Origin: Aureococcus anophagefferens
Taxonomy: Eukaryota > Sar > Pelagophyceae > Pelagomonadales > Pelagomonadaceae
Length of the DNA stretch: 40,316 nucleotides
Direction: 5' to 3'
Assembly: GCF_000186865.1 (NCBI RefSeq)
Contig: NW_008705593.1
Span: 113,124-153,439 of the forward strand
The first letter of the stretch is position 1. Each line of letters begins with the position of its first letter. Under the pieces are notes generated by a model that saw only the letters and a list, made by a program, of their open reading frames with translations, had not been told where the DNA came from and searched no databases. This document shows, piece by piece, positions 8,002 through 16,027 of this stretch. The position numbers and the translations under genes are program-made.

Positions 8002-10701
8002 CTACCCCCGCTGGCCCGCGACCTGGATGTGGCGCGCCTGGCCGTGCTTGCGGTCGTCGGCGTCCTCGGGCGCGACGGCGCTGTAGCCGTCCGCGGGGCT
8101 GCCGGGGCTGATGGGCTCGAGGCCGCGCGCGGAGGACAGCGGCGCGCGCGCGAGGAGCGCGTCGAGCTTGGCCGCGAGGTCCCGGAGCGCGTCGTCGGAC
8201 TTGGCCTGCTGCTTGTCGCGGTGCTTCGCCTCGGCGCGGGACGCGCGCGCGAGGGAGTGGAGCGAGCCGGCGAGGTCGGTGACCTGGACCGTGAGCCGCT
8301 TGAGGCCCGGCGACTCGTCGTCGCCGTACAGGCCGTCGCCGTCGGACTCGTCGCCGCCCGGCGGCGCGCCCGGCGGGTCCGCGAGCGACGGCCGCGCGGA
8401 GCCGACGTTGGAGCCGGGCAGCGCGCCGTCTTCCAGGCCGAAGGACGTCCGGTCGGGCGTCGCGCCGCTCGCGTCCGCGCGGCTCGGCCGCCGATCGCCG
8501 TTGCGCGCCATCTGCACCGCGCCGTGGAAGGACCCGCGGCGGCCCGGCCGCCCCTTCGGGTTCGGGTCGTCGACGAAGGTCATGGTCGCCGCGAGCGTGC
8601 GCCGCCGCTTCGCGACGGCCTCGCGCATGGTCCGCTGCGCCTCCGTCTCCTCGCCGTCGACGTCGCGCTCCGTCCGGTGGAGGAAGCCGTTCCACGCGGA
8701 CGACCGCCGGCTCGGCGTGTTGGCGCCCAGGTTCTTCTTCGACTCGGCCCTCAATCTTTTCGTGATGGCGTCGGCGCCGATCTGGAGGAACCGCGCCTTG
8801 ACCGTGTAGAAGACGACGGCCATGCGGATGATCTTCCGCTCCGCCTCGTGCATGGGCGTGGCCAGAATCTTGATCATCTTCTCCCGGCTCAGGCAGATGA
8901 CCTCGAGGTAGGACAGCGCCGCCGTGCAGATCATGTCGATCAGATCCACGTTGTCGAGCATGAAGTCCTCGCCCCAGACGCCGTCTTTGGAGATGATGCG
9001 GCCCTTGCGCGCGGCGATGCCGTTCGTGATGATGAAGAGCGACAGCCCCAGGTCGATGACCTCCGTCGGCGCGTAGACCAGGCTCTGGATGGCCTGGCTC
9101 AGGTCCACGACGAAGGGCGGCGTCACCTCGCGCAGGTACCAGACCTGGCGGACCCACGCGTTGTTCGCCGCCGCGACCTCGTCTCTCAGCGAGATGGACA
9201 TGATCTTCTCGAGCTGGCGGTAGTTGACCTGGCGCTGGTGCTCCTTGGAGTGGAGGAGGAACATGCGGCAGCGCCGCTTCAAATTCGTCGGGAACTTCTT
9301 GTCGGCCATCATGAAGTTGAGCTCGTCCATGCGCTGGCGGAACGCGTTGCCGTAGATGTCCATGTGGCTCACCAAGGTCACGAACTGGCCGATCATGTAG
9401 GCCCAGAAGACGGCGCCGCAGAGCATGATGGCCGTCGCGACGATGACCTCGATGTGGCCCGTCGCGGAGATGTCGCCGAAGCCGATGCCCGTCATCGTGT
9501 AGACCGCGAAATACAAGCTCGCGCAGTACTTGTGGCGCACGATGGTCTTGTCGAAGTAGTAGTCGTAGATGGCCTCGCAGGCGCTCGCGTCGCCCCGCGC
9601 CTTGTTGAAGCGCTCCGTGACGTAGCCGCCGTCGTCCGTTTGGGTCGCCAGGGGCACGCCGTGCATCTTATAGGTCGTCGCGTTCGCCGCGGACACCCCG
9701 ACGGCCTCGCCGTAGTAGCCCTCGGCGTCGTAGCTGCACCTATGACCGACGACGCGGCTCTGGGTCTCGCTGAGCTTGTCCATCCACGTGTAGCCGGAGC
9801 CGAAGCCCGCGATGTCCGGGTGCGCGACCATGCCCCAGATGCACGCGTTCCAGTGCGCGTAGAGCACGAGCGTGAAGAAGAACTTGTACATGCTGATCTC
9901 CGTGTAGGTGAACGCGAAGACCGCGGCGGCCTCCCACCGCGCCAGGATCCGCGACGCGCGGATGACGCGCGCGAGCTTTAAAAGGCGCAACAATCGCAGG
10001 ATCTTGACGAACTGGCCCCCGGAGCCGCCCCCCGAGGGGCCGCCCCCCTTGGCCGCGGCGATGACGAGCATGATCGTCTCCAGCGGCAGGCTCGACACGA
10101 AGTCGATGATGGCCCAGCCCGTGAGGTAGCGGACGGCGATGCGCCGGTGCGACTTGACGACGAGCCCGTGCATGTCCTCGAAGCCCATGAAGAACTGGAG
10201 CACGAAGTCCGTGATGAAGACGCTGTCGACGATGCGGTTCAACGCGAAGAGGGGGATCTCGTGCGTGTTCTTGAGGGACACGGAGCCGCTGAACGCGACC
10301 TCGACGGGCGTCACGACGGCCGTGAAGAGCAGGGCCGCGAAGGTCACGCCGTCCCAGCGCTGGATGAAGCGGCTGTGGGGGTCGATGATCCAGCCGTCGC
10401 TCTCCCGCAGCCGCTTCCGCACGGCGTCGACCTCGTCCACCAGCGTCTTCTGCGCGGCGTCGTCGTGCATCGCGTACTTGGAGGGTTCGAAGAGGCTCTT
10501 GCCCGCGTTGCCTTCCATGACGTAGCCGCGGCCCATGGAGGGGCGCCCGGGCATCTCGTCCATCATGGTCTGCCCCGACGTCCAGCTGTCCTCGTGCTCG
10601 GGCCCGACGGCGACGCGCATGCCGCCCAGGTTCCCAATGGACATGCGCCCCGCGGGACCGCCCGCGTCCCCGTCGGACGTCGCCGCCGCCACGGCCGCCA
10701 T
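8002..10701 (-). CDS. Voltage-gated K+ channel, EAG/CNG-like with cyclic-nucleotide-binding-homology domain
   Basis: 899 aa, single exon. Six membrane segments: S1 about 117-137, S2 153-173, S3 193-215, S4 232-256 (KILRLLRLLKLARVIRASR, with regularly spaced charges), S5 262-292, S6 415-443. The selectivity filter is TGIGFGD (404-410), GFG being typical of K+-selective EAG/KCNH and AKT-like pores. An unusually long Cys-containing loop (about 293-390) lies between S5 and the pore. After S6 come a C-linker (RQRMDELNFMM, KRRCRMFL) and a CNBD-like beta region (about 525-615), in which the usual phosphate-binding RTA motif is not evident, so ligand gating is uncertain. The C-terminus is long, disordered and Ser/Arg-rich, with a possible coiled coil near residues 820-870. 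Confidence 0.9.
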   Translation of the reverse strand: MAAVAAATSDGDAGGPAGRMSIGNLGGMRVAVGPEHEDSWTSGQTMMDEMPGRPSMGRGYVMEGNAGKSLFEPSKYAMHDDAAQKTLVDEVDAVRKRLRESDGWIIDPHSRFIQRWDGVTFAALLFTAVVTPVEVAFSGSVSLKNTHEIPLFALNRIVDSVFITDFVLQFFMGFEDMHGLVVKSHRRIAVRYLTGWAIIDFVSSLPLETIMLVIAAAKGGGPSGGGSGGQFVKILRLLRLLKLARVIRASRILARWEAAAVFAFTYTEISMYKFFFTLVLYAHWNACIWGMVAHPDIAGFGSGYTWMDKLSETQSRVVGHRCSYDAEGYYGEAVGVSAANATTYKMHGVPLATQTDDGGYVTERFNKARGDASACEAIYDYYFDKTIVRHKYCASLYFAVYTMTGIGFGDISATGHIEVIVATAIMLCGAVFWAYMIGQFVTLVSHMDIYGNAFRQRMDELNFMMADKKFPTNLKRRCRMFLLHSKEHQRQVNYRQLEKIMSISLRDEVAAANNAWVRQVWYLREVTPPFVVDLSQAIQSLVYAPTEVIDLGLSLFIITNGIAARKGRIISKDGVWGEDFMLDNVDLIDMICTAALSYLEVICLSREKMIKILATPMHEAERKIIRMAVVFYTVKARFLQIGADAITKRLRAESKKNLGANTPSRRSSAWNGFLHRTERDVDGEETEAQRTMREAVAKRRRTLAATMTFVDDPNPKGRPGRRGSFHGAVQMARNGDRRPSRADASGATPDRTSFGLEDGALPGSNVGSARPSLADPPGAPPGGDESDGDGLYGDDESPGLKRLTVQVTDLAGSLHSLARASRAEAKHRDKQQAKSDDALRDLAAKLDALLARAPLSSARGLEPISPGSPADGYSAVAPEDADDRKHGQARHIQVAGQRG

Positions 10702-10909
10702 GGCGCTCGTGCCGCGAAGGACGCCTCGGGACCGCTCGACCCGACGTCTAGGCCCGGAGAGACGCCGCGCTTCGATCCATCATCTACCGCCAGCCCGCTC
10801 CACGACAGGGGCCGCTACGCTATGGTTTACTGGGGGAAGCAACTACGCCTGCTCCATCGGCGCCACGGGGCGACGGTGCCGTTCCAACCGGCAAGTCGAC
10901 GGGCCGGCC
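10702..10909. other. Spacer between channel start and presenilin stop
   Basis: 208 bp between two minus-strand genes. It must hold the channel promoter and the presenilin 3' UTR. No specific element is recognised. Confidence 0.4.
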
Positions 10910-11971
10910 TTACGCGACCGCGCGCGCGGCCCGGAGCGCGCCCGCGAGGGGCAGCACGGCGTACTCGACGAGGACGTAGGACGCGACGCCCGCGGCGATG
11001 GACACGGGCAGCGCGGGCAGCGGCGCGCGGTGGAGCGCGAGGAGCAGAAAGGTCACGCCGAGGCCCAGGAGCGTCGCGACGAAGCAGGCCGCGCCGCTCG
11101 CGGCGTGGCTCGAGAAGGCGTTGGACACGAGGACGCTGTAGAAGACGAAGTCGCCGAGCCCCAGCTTCACGGACGACGGCGCGCCGGCGCCGGCGCCGGC
11201 GCCGTCGCCGTCGCCGTCGAGGTCCGCCTCGTAGAGGAGGCCCGGCAGGGGCTCGCCCGTCTCGCCCATGAGCTGGACGAGCCAGCGGAGCGGGCCGCAG
11301 GGCGCCAGCACCGCGAAGGCGTCGTAGGCCGCGAGCGCGACGAGCAGGCACCACGACGTCACCGGCGGGTAGTGGCTCAGCTGCCAGGCCATGACGACGG
11401 CGACGACGACGAGCGCGGCCTGCGTCGCCGCCTTCGGGAACCGCAGGTAGGCCGGCTCGTAGATGGCCAGGACGCCCAGCACCGCGCCGTTGTACGCGCA
11501 GAGGCCGAACGACGCCAGATCCGCGAACTCGAGGCCGAGCTCCTCGAGGGACGCGAGGACCAGCACGCCCCCGAGCAGCCCGAGCAGCAGGCCGCTCGAC
11601 AGCATCATGTAGCCCCGCAGGATGCGCGTGCAGCGGAACTTGTAGAGTGCGAGCACCGCGAGCGTCGCCGCGAGGAGCGCGCAGACGACGACGCCCGCGT
11701 TCGCGGCGCCCTTGCCCACGCGCTCCAGGCCGCTGTCCGCCGGGTCGTCGTCGTAGACCACGAGCGACCCCGTCTCGACGCGCACGGTCACGACGAAGAA
11801 GGACGCGACGAGCATCGTCGCCGACACGGGGCGCACGACGGCCCCGAAGGACGCGAGCGCGTAGGACGCGTCGCCCGCGTCGAAGCCATGGCGCTTTGGC
11901 GGCGGCGCCTCGGCGTCGCGCGGCGCTTTTAGCAGCGGCGACTCGTCCGTCGCCGGGTCGTTCTTCATCAT
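10910..11971 (-). CDS. Presenilin (intramembrane aspartyl protease, gamma-secretase catalytic subunit)
   Basis: 353 aa. All three signature motifs are present: catalytic D217 in LAAYDAFAVL, catalytic D274 in KLGLGDFVFYSVL, and PALP at 319-322. The multi-helix layout has about nine membrane segments, starting near residue 50. The cytosolic loop between the two catalytic helices is short (about 55 residues) and includes a Gly/Asp/Ala repeat (GDGDGAGAGAGAG) encoded by GCCGGC/GTCGCC repeats; animal presenilins have a much longer loop that carries the autocleavage site. The start is the MM at 11971, followed by an acidic/Pro-rich N-terminus (SPLLKAPRDAE). Human presenilin is about 465 aa, so this is a compact form. 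It would act in ER/Golgi/endosomal membranes. Confidence 0.92.
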   Translation of the reverse strand: MMKNDPATDESPLLKAPRDAEAPPPKRHGFDAGDASYALASFGAVVRPVSATMLVASFFVVTVRVETGSLVVYDDDPADSGLERVGKGAANAGVVVCALLAATLAVLALYKFRCTRILRGYMMLSSGLLLGLLGGVLVLASLEELGLEFADLASFGLCAYNGAVLGVLAIYEPAYLRFPKAATQAALVVVAVVMAWQLSHYPPVTSWCLLVALAAYDAFAVLAPCGPLRWLVQLMGETGEPLPGLLYEADLDGDGDGAGAGAGAPSSVKLGLGDFVFYSVLVSNAFSSHAASGAACFVATLLGLGVTFLLLALHRAPLPALPVSIAAGVASYVLVEYAVLPLAGALRAARAVA

Positions 11972-12055
11972 CGTCGTCGACTCTGGACGTGAGGATGAGC
12001 AACCATCGTCCGACGCTGCCCCGCTCGATGACGCGATGATGCCGCATCGACATCG
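11972..12055. promoter_or_regulatory. Divergent intergenic region (presenilin / sulfotransferase 1)
   Basis: 84 bp between opposite start codons. It contains repeated CATCGATG/GATGATG words. The two promoters must overlap. Confidence 0.45.
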
Positions 12056-12982
12056 ATGATGGTGGCATCTCGGTTTATCGCTTTGCGCCCCGCCCTGGCG
12101 CGGCTCGTCGCTCTGCTCGTCGCTCTGCTCGCCCGCGGCTGCCGCGCGGACGTCGACGCCTGCGGCCTCGCCGCCCCGCCGACGCTCGCCGCGAACCAGA
12201 CCGTGGGTCTGGTGCGCATCCAGAAGACGGGCAGCACGACGCTGGCGCACCTCTGGGACCTGCAGATCCGGCGCGGGGACCGCAAGGTCTGGAACGAGTG
12301 GTCCCACCTGAACCACCACGACTGGAGCAAGCTCAAGGCGCCCGCGCGCGTCCACGGCGAGCTGCTGCCCAAGAAGGAGGTCGTCGTGCTGAACCTGCGG
12401 GACCCCGTGGAGCGCGTGCTCAGCGAATACTACTTCTGCAGCGAGCGGCTCAACTGCGTGCAACAGACGCAGTGGGACTACAGCCACCGGACTTCGAAGA
12501 ACGTGTCCGCGCTCTTCAGACGCATGCGGCAGCACGTCTTCGGCGAGGCGCCCCTGGGCCTCCTGGAGTGGCTCCGCTGGCCGGAGAACCCGGCGCACGA
12601 GCGGCAGGCGCACTACGTCTCCGGCTACCGCTACGGGCGCAGCGCGAACGTCTCGCGGGTCTCGCTCGACGGCGCCGCCGCGCGGCTCTGCGACGCGGGC
12701 GTCGTCGTGCTCCTGAGCGCGGACCTGCCGGCCGCGTCCCTGGCCCTCGCGCGCGCCGAGCTCGGCTGGGAGGTCACGGCCGACGAGTGGGCCAAGCACC
12801 GCGCGCCCGGCTCGATCCACTTCGACGCGGCGCCGAAGCACCTCGCGGCGTTCCCCGAGCGCGAGGCCGTGGACGACGACCTACGCGCCGAGATCCGCGC
12901 GCGCAACCCGCGCGACGCCGCGCTCTACGACCGCGCGCGGCGCATCGTCGAGACCCGGGCCGCGATGCTGCCCGGGGGGTAA
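12056..12982 (+). CDS. Golgi-type carbohydrate sulfotransferase, tandem copy 1
   Basis: 308 aa. A hydrophobic N-terminus (about residues 7-27) serves as signal anchor. The PAPS 5'-phosphosulfate loop is RIQKTGSTT (54-62) and the 3'-phosphate motif is RDPVERVLSEYYF (115-127), the arrangement of the Sulfotransfer_2 group (heparan sulfate 2-O/6-O and chondroitin sulfotransferases). A His-rich stretch (EWSHLNHHDW) lies between them and may hold the catalytic base. The substrate is probably a cell-surface or secreted polysaccharide, but this is inference. It is a paralogue of the next gene, starting 22 bp downstream. N-linked sequons (NQT, NVS) are present. ATG 12056 is followed directly by a second ATG. 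Confidence 0.87.
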   Translation: MMVASRFIALRPALARLVALLVALLARGCRADVDACGLAAPPTLAANQTVGLVRIQKTGSTTLAHLWDLQIRRGDRKVWNEWSHLNHHDWSKLKAPARVHGELLPKKEVVVLNLRDPVERVLSEYYFCSERLNCVQQTQWDYSHRTSKNVSALFRRMRQHVFGEAPLGLLEWLRWPENPAHERQAHYVSGYRYGRSANVSRVSLDGAAARLCDAGVVVLLSADLPAASLALARAELGWEVTADEWAKHRAPGSIHFDAAPKHLAAFPEREAVDDDLRAEIRARNPRDAALYDRARRIVETRAAMLPGG

Positions 12983-13004
12983 ACGTCTCTTAGTTGAAGT
13001 TGTG

Positions 13005-13958
13005 ATGCGGCAGAGCATGAGGCTGCCTCATGTGCTCGTCCTCGCGGCCGTCGCCGTCGCGGCCCCACCGGCCGCGACGGACGCCTGCGGCCGCGGCACC
13101 ATCCCTCGGTTGCGCGGCGGCACCAACGAGACCGTGGGCCTCGTCCGCATCCAAAAGACGGGCAGCACGGCGCTCTGCGCCCTCTGGGACAAGCAAAAGA
13201 AGCGGCTCGCGGCCTTCGACGAGTGGAGCCACGGCGACCACCACGACTGGCACCAGGTGCGCACGGGCGCGGGCTTTTACAGCGCGAAGCAGCGCCGCGC
13301 GCCCGTCGACGTCGTCGTCGTGAACCTGAGGGACCCCGTGGAGCGCGTGCTCTCGGAGTACTATTTCTGCGTCTCCCGCAAGAACTGCGTGCAGCAGCTC
13401 CAGTGGGACTACGCGCACCGCGGCACCCGCGACGCCACGGCGGCCTTCGTGACGCTGCTGCGCGCGCGCATGCTCGCGCACCTCAACGGCACGCGGAGCC
13501 TCGGCCTCAAGGAGTTCGTCAACTGGCCCGGGAACCCCGCGCACGAGCGCATGTCGCAGTACGTCTCCGGCCTGCGCTACGGCCAGTTCTGGCGCGGCGC
13601 GTCCCTCGAGGACGCGCGGCGCAACCTCTGCGACGACCGGACCGTCGTGCTCCTCAGCGCGGACCGGCCGAACGCGTCGCTCGCGCTCGCGCGCGCGGAG
13701 CTCGGCTGGGCCCTCACGCGGGGCGACTGGGCCCGCCGCGTCGAGCCCGGCCGCAAGTCGAAATTCGTCGCGGCGCCGGACCACCTGCCGCCGGATCCGC
13801 CGCGGGCCGCGGTCGACGCGGAGCTCGTCGCGGAGATCCGCGAGCGCAACCCCGCGGACGCCGCGCTCTACGCCCTCGCCGTGGCCATCGTCGAGAGCCG
13901 CGCGGCGCTGCTCGAGCCCGCGCCGCCGTCGGCGGCCGACGCGCCCACGTCGACGTAA
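13005..13958 (+). CDS. Golgi-type carbohydrate sulfotransferase, tandem copy 2
   Basis: 317 aa from the first ATG at 13005; ATG 13017 is an alternative that also keeps the hydrophobic leader. It shares with the upstream copy a similar Cys-Gly-containing post-leader segment, the phosphosulfate loop RIQKTGST (48-55), EWSHGDHHDW, the 3'-phosphate motif RDPVERVLSEYYF (109-121), a C...NCVQQ.QWDY block and WPGNPAHER. The same gene order and a 22-bp spacing point to tandem duplication, followed by divergence mostly in the N-terminus and C-terminus. The promoter would have to lie within the upstream gene, or both are co-transcribed. Its stop is 1 bp from the stop of the converging gene. Confidence 0.87.
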   Translation: MRQSMRLPHVLVLAAVAVAAPPAATDACGRGTIPRLRGGTNETVGLVRIQKTGSTALCALWDKQKKRLAAFDEWSHGDHHDWHQVRTGAGFYSAKQRRAPVDVVVVNLRDPVERVLSEYYFCVSRKNCVQQLQWDYAHRGTRDATAAFVTLLRARMLAHLNGTRSLGLKEFVNWPGNPAHERMSQYVSGLRYGQFWRGASLEDARRNLCDDRTVVLLSADRPNASLALARAELGWALTRGDWARRVEPGRKSKFVAAPDHLPPDPPRAAVDAELVAEIRERNPADAALYALAVAIVESRAALLEPAPPSAADAPTST

Positions 13959-13959
13959 G

Positions 13960-14694
13960 TTACGCGCCGTCCTGGTAGGTCGGCCGGTCCGCGTCCTGGA
14001 CGTACTCCGGCATCTTCCGCGCCTCGGGGTCCAGGGGCTCCGCGGTCTCGTCGAGGGGCTTGAAGCCGAAGTCCTCGTAGACCTTGTCGAGCGGGTCCGG
14101 CGCGTAGGCCGCGAAGCCGAAGCGGCTCCGCAGCGCCTCGTACTGCTCGCGCCGCAGCTGCGTCTCGACGCCGTGGGGGAGCCCGAAGCCCTCGTCGACG
14201 CACGCGGCGAAGACCTCGGCCAGCGGCGCCTCGAGCAGGCCGGCGACCCGGGCGAGGTCGAAGGCGACGTACGCGTCCTCGACCTCGGCGGCGTCGAGCG
14301 ACGTCACGGCCTCGAGGAGCGCGAAGGCCTGGTCCGCGTCCAAGATGTCGGCAATGCGCGCGTCGTCGCGGATCGGCGGCGGGATGCCGAAGCCCAGGAT
14401 CGCGTCGGCGACGTAGGATATCGGGAACCGGTAGTCGTCGGCGACGTCCGCGACGGTGGAGTCGCCGAAGGCGTTGCCCTCGCCGGACAGCGTCAGCTGC
14501 TCGTTGCCGAAGGTGAGGGCCTCCTCGTCGCCGTCGTCGAGCCACAGGTTCTCCTCGTAGGGGTCGTAGGCCTCGTAGGGCTCCGGCTCGGAGCGGCGCG
14601 CCGTGGGCCGTCGGACCGCGACGGGCCGGGCGTGGAACGGCGTTGCGGCGCGGAGCGCCGCGAGCAAGAAGAGCGCTGGGCGGGCCGTCGGCAT
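13960..14694 (-). CDS. Plastid-targeted soluble protein, unknown function
   Basis: 244 aa. The N-terminus MPTARPALFLLAALRAATP-FHARP is a signal peptide with Phe at the expected cleavage site, followed by an Arg-rich transit stretch (RRPTARR), typical of red-lineage secondary plastid import. The mature part is acidic (YDPYEENLWLDDGDEEAL) with mixed helices and no membrane segment. Near the C-terminus are FGFAAYAPDPLDKVYEDFGFKP-type aromatic/acidic stretches. No family was recognised. Its stop codon (13960-13962) lies 1 bp from the stop of sulfotransferase 2, so the two transcripts must overlap antisense at their 3' ends. Confidence 0.75.
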   Translation of the reverse strand: MPTARPALFLLAALRAATPFHARPVAVRRPTARRSEPEPYEAYDPYEENLWLDDGDEEALTFGNEQLTLSGEGNAFGDSTVADVADDYRFPISYVADAILGFGIPPPIRDDARIADILDADQAFALLEAVTSLDAAEVEDAYVAFDLARVAGLLEAPLAEVFAACVDEGFGLPHGVETQLRREQYEALRSRFGFAAYAPDPLDKVYEDFGFKPLDETAEPLDPEARKMPEYVQDADRPTYQDGA

Positions 14695-15465
14695 GCTCGA
14701 CCACGAGGGCTACGACGAGCTGCTCGCGGCGCCCATGCCTCGCCGCAACAAACAGTCAAGAAAGTGCGAGTTGCAGTCGATACTCTGCCATGTTGACGCT
14801 CGGCGTGACATCACTTGGTTGACTCCGAGCTGCCTCGCCCAGGTTGGGCACGCGATGCAGCGGTTCCAGGACTTGGCGCGGCGCTCGGTCTGTGGACCAT
14901 GTCGCGCCTTGGGCCCGGCTGCGAGTCGCTCGGGAAAGACCATCGGTCGATGGGGAGCAACTTAGTTCGCGTCGGGGCAGCCCGTGGACGACGAGAACGG
15001 CGGTTATCGGTGGGGGGCGACCGACGAGGGGCTCGCATTAGTGCTGAGGTCCCGTATGTGCGACCAACTTCGAAGAAACACCCCCTGGAATGTCCCTCCC
15101 GAGGGGGCTGTCCGGGCTTGGTCGCACATACGGCCTCGTGCATTGCGCGGTGAGCACCGTGTCGCCCGCGGCGCCGCGCGCCTCTCGGAGCCGGTGAGGT
15201 GATCTCGATCAAATCGGCTCGAGTCGAAGAGCTGCCGCGAGGGCATCTGGTCGCTCCCATGACGAACGATTCCCGACGCTCTGTGACTCGAAGGGGACCG
15301 AAAATCGGGTCGGGGGAAGCTGCCGCGCCTCATTCCACCCCCTGAGGCTGCCCGTTTGCGTCGCCTCGCAATCGTCCGGATGTCGCGTCTTTTCATGTGC
15401 CTCACCCACATGTTTGCGGACCTCAAAGCCACTGGGATCGTTGCACGTCGCTGCATATTCGAGGA
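14695..15465. other. Gene-poor stretch left of the assembly gap
   Basis: 771 bp with no convincing coding region on either strand; frames here are short and of mixed composition. It contains the inverted repeat at 15052-15133. Composition is less GC-rich than the flanking genes. The end abuts the N run, so some of it may belong to a gene hidden by the gap. Confidence 0.5.
15046..15137. repeat. Hairpin: 16-bp perfect inverted repeat
   Basis: Arm CCGTATGTGCGACCAA at 15052-15067 is perfectly complementary to 15118-15133, with a 50-nt loop. After a 2-nt bulge the stem continues with GAGG (15046-15049) pairing with CCTC (15134-15137). The loop contains CCCTCCCGAGGG, a further small stem. It could be a short TIR element or a folded transcript. 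Confidence 0.75.
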
Positions 15466-15517
15466 NNNNNNNNNNNNNNNNNNNNNNNNNNNNNNNNNNN
15501 NNNNNNNNNNNNNNNCN
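15466..15517. other. Assembly gap (run of N)
   Basis: Fifty Ns at 15466-15515 plus a single N at 15517. True gap length is unknown, and continuity across it is not proven. The gap cuts the 3' half of the DUF3611 gene. Confidence 0.99.
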
Positions 15518-15945
15518 AGGCGCGCGAGGCGCGTGAGGCGCCAGGTCCAGGCGACGGACGCGAAGGCGAAGCCCGCGCCGAGGCTCGCGAAGAGGAAGCC
15601 GTTGCCGAGCGCGCCCGCGACGCTGTTCGCCGTCGCGGGCGTCGACACGCGCGCGAAGACGAGGACGACGGCCGAGATGACGCTGAGGATGACCTGGCTC
15701 CACCAGGAGCACCAGCCCACGCGCCAGAGCGCGAGGGACCGCCGGTTCGCGGGCAGCGTCGCCGCCGCGATGGCCGGCGCCGACGCCATCTCCGACGCCG
15801 CGGCGTCGATGGCCTGGCCGAGGCCGCCGTCGTCCTTGGCCGCCGCGCGGAGGCGCGGCGCGTGGCGACGGTGTGCTGCTGGGACGACGAAGCCGCTCGC
15901 GGCGGCGAGGAGGCCGCAGACGAGGAGGCTGCGAGACGCCACCAT
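15518..15945 (-). CDS. DUF3611 plastid membrane protein (truncated by gap)
   Basis: 142 complete codons from ATG 15945 to the gap. The N-terminus MVASRSLLVCGLLAAASGFVVPA is a signal peptide with the GF/VVP pattern of heterokont plastid precursors. It is followed by ANRRSLALWRVGWCSWWSQVILSV (split here by type: a Trp-rich amphipathic entry into a membrane helix, SVISAVVLVFARV) and by GNGFLFASLGAGFAFASVAWTW. This matches DUF3611, a family of small multi-helix proteins in cyanobacteria and chloroplasts with no firm function. The remaining helices and stop codon are lost in the Ns; sequence left of the gap does not continue the family. Confidence 0.75.
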
Positions 15946-16027
15946 CGTGACTGCCTCCGATTCTTGTGGTAATTCACCGCGCGCGCCGTCCGCGGGCAGC
16001 CGAACCGCGCCGTCGCAAAGCCGAGAG
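15946..16027. promoter_or_regulatory. Divergent intergenic region (DUF3611 / rhomboid-like)
   Basis: 82 bp between opposite start codons. It includes TTCTTGTGGTAATTCACC, the only AT-richer patch. A shared bidirectional promoter is likely. Confidence 0.45.

Noticed and set aside
7868..9157. 429-codon minus-strand frame overlapping the channel gene
   Set aside because: Shifted frame of the channel C-terminus; the channel frame has membrane segments and motifs, this has none.
11178..11222. GCCGGC and GCCGTC short tandem repeats
   Set aside because: They lie in frame within the presenilin loop and encode Gly/Ala/Asp; noted there instead.
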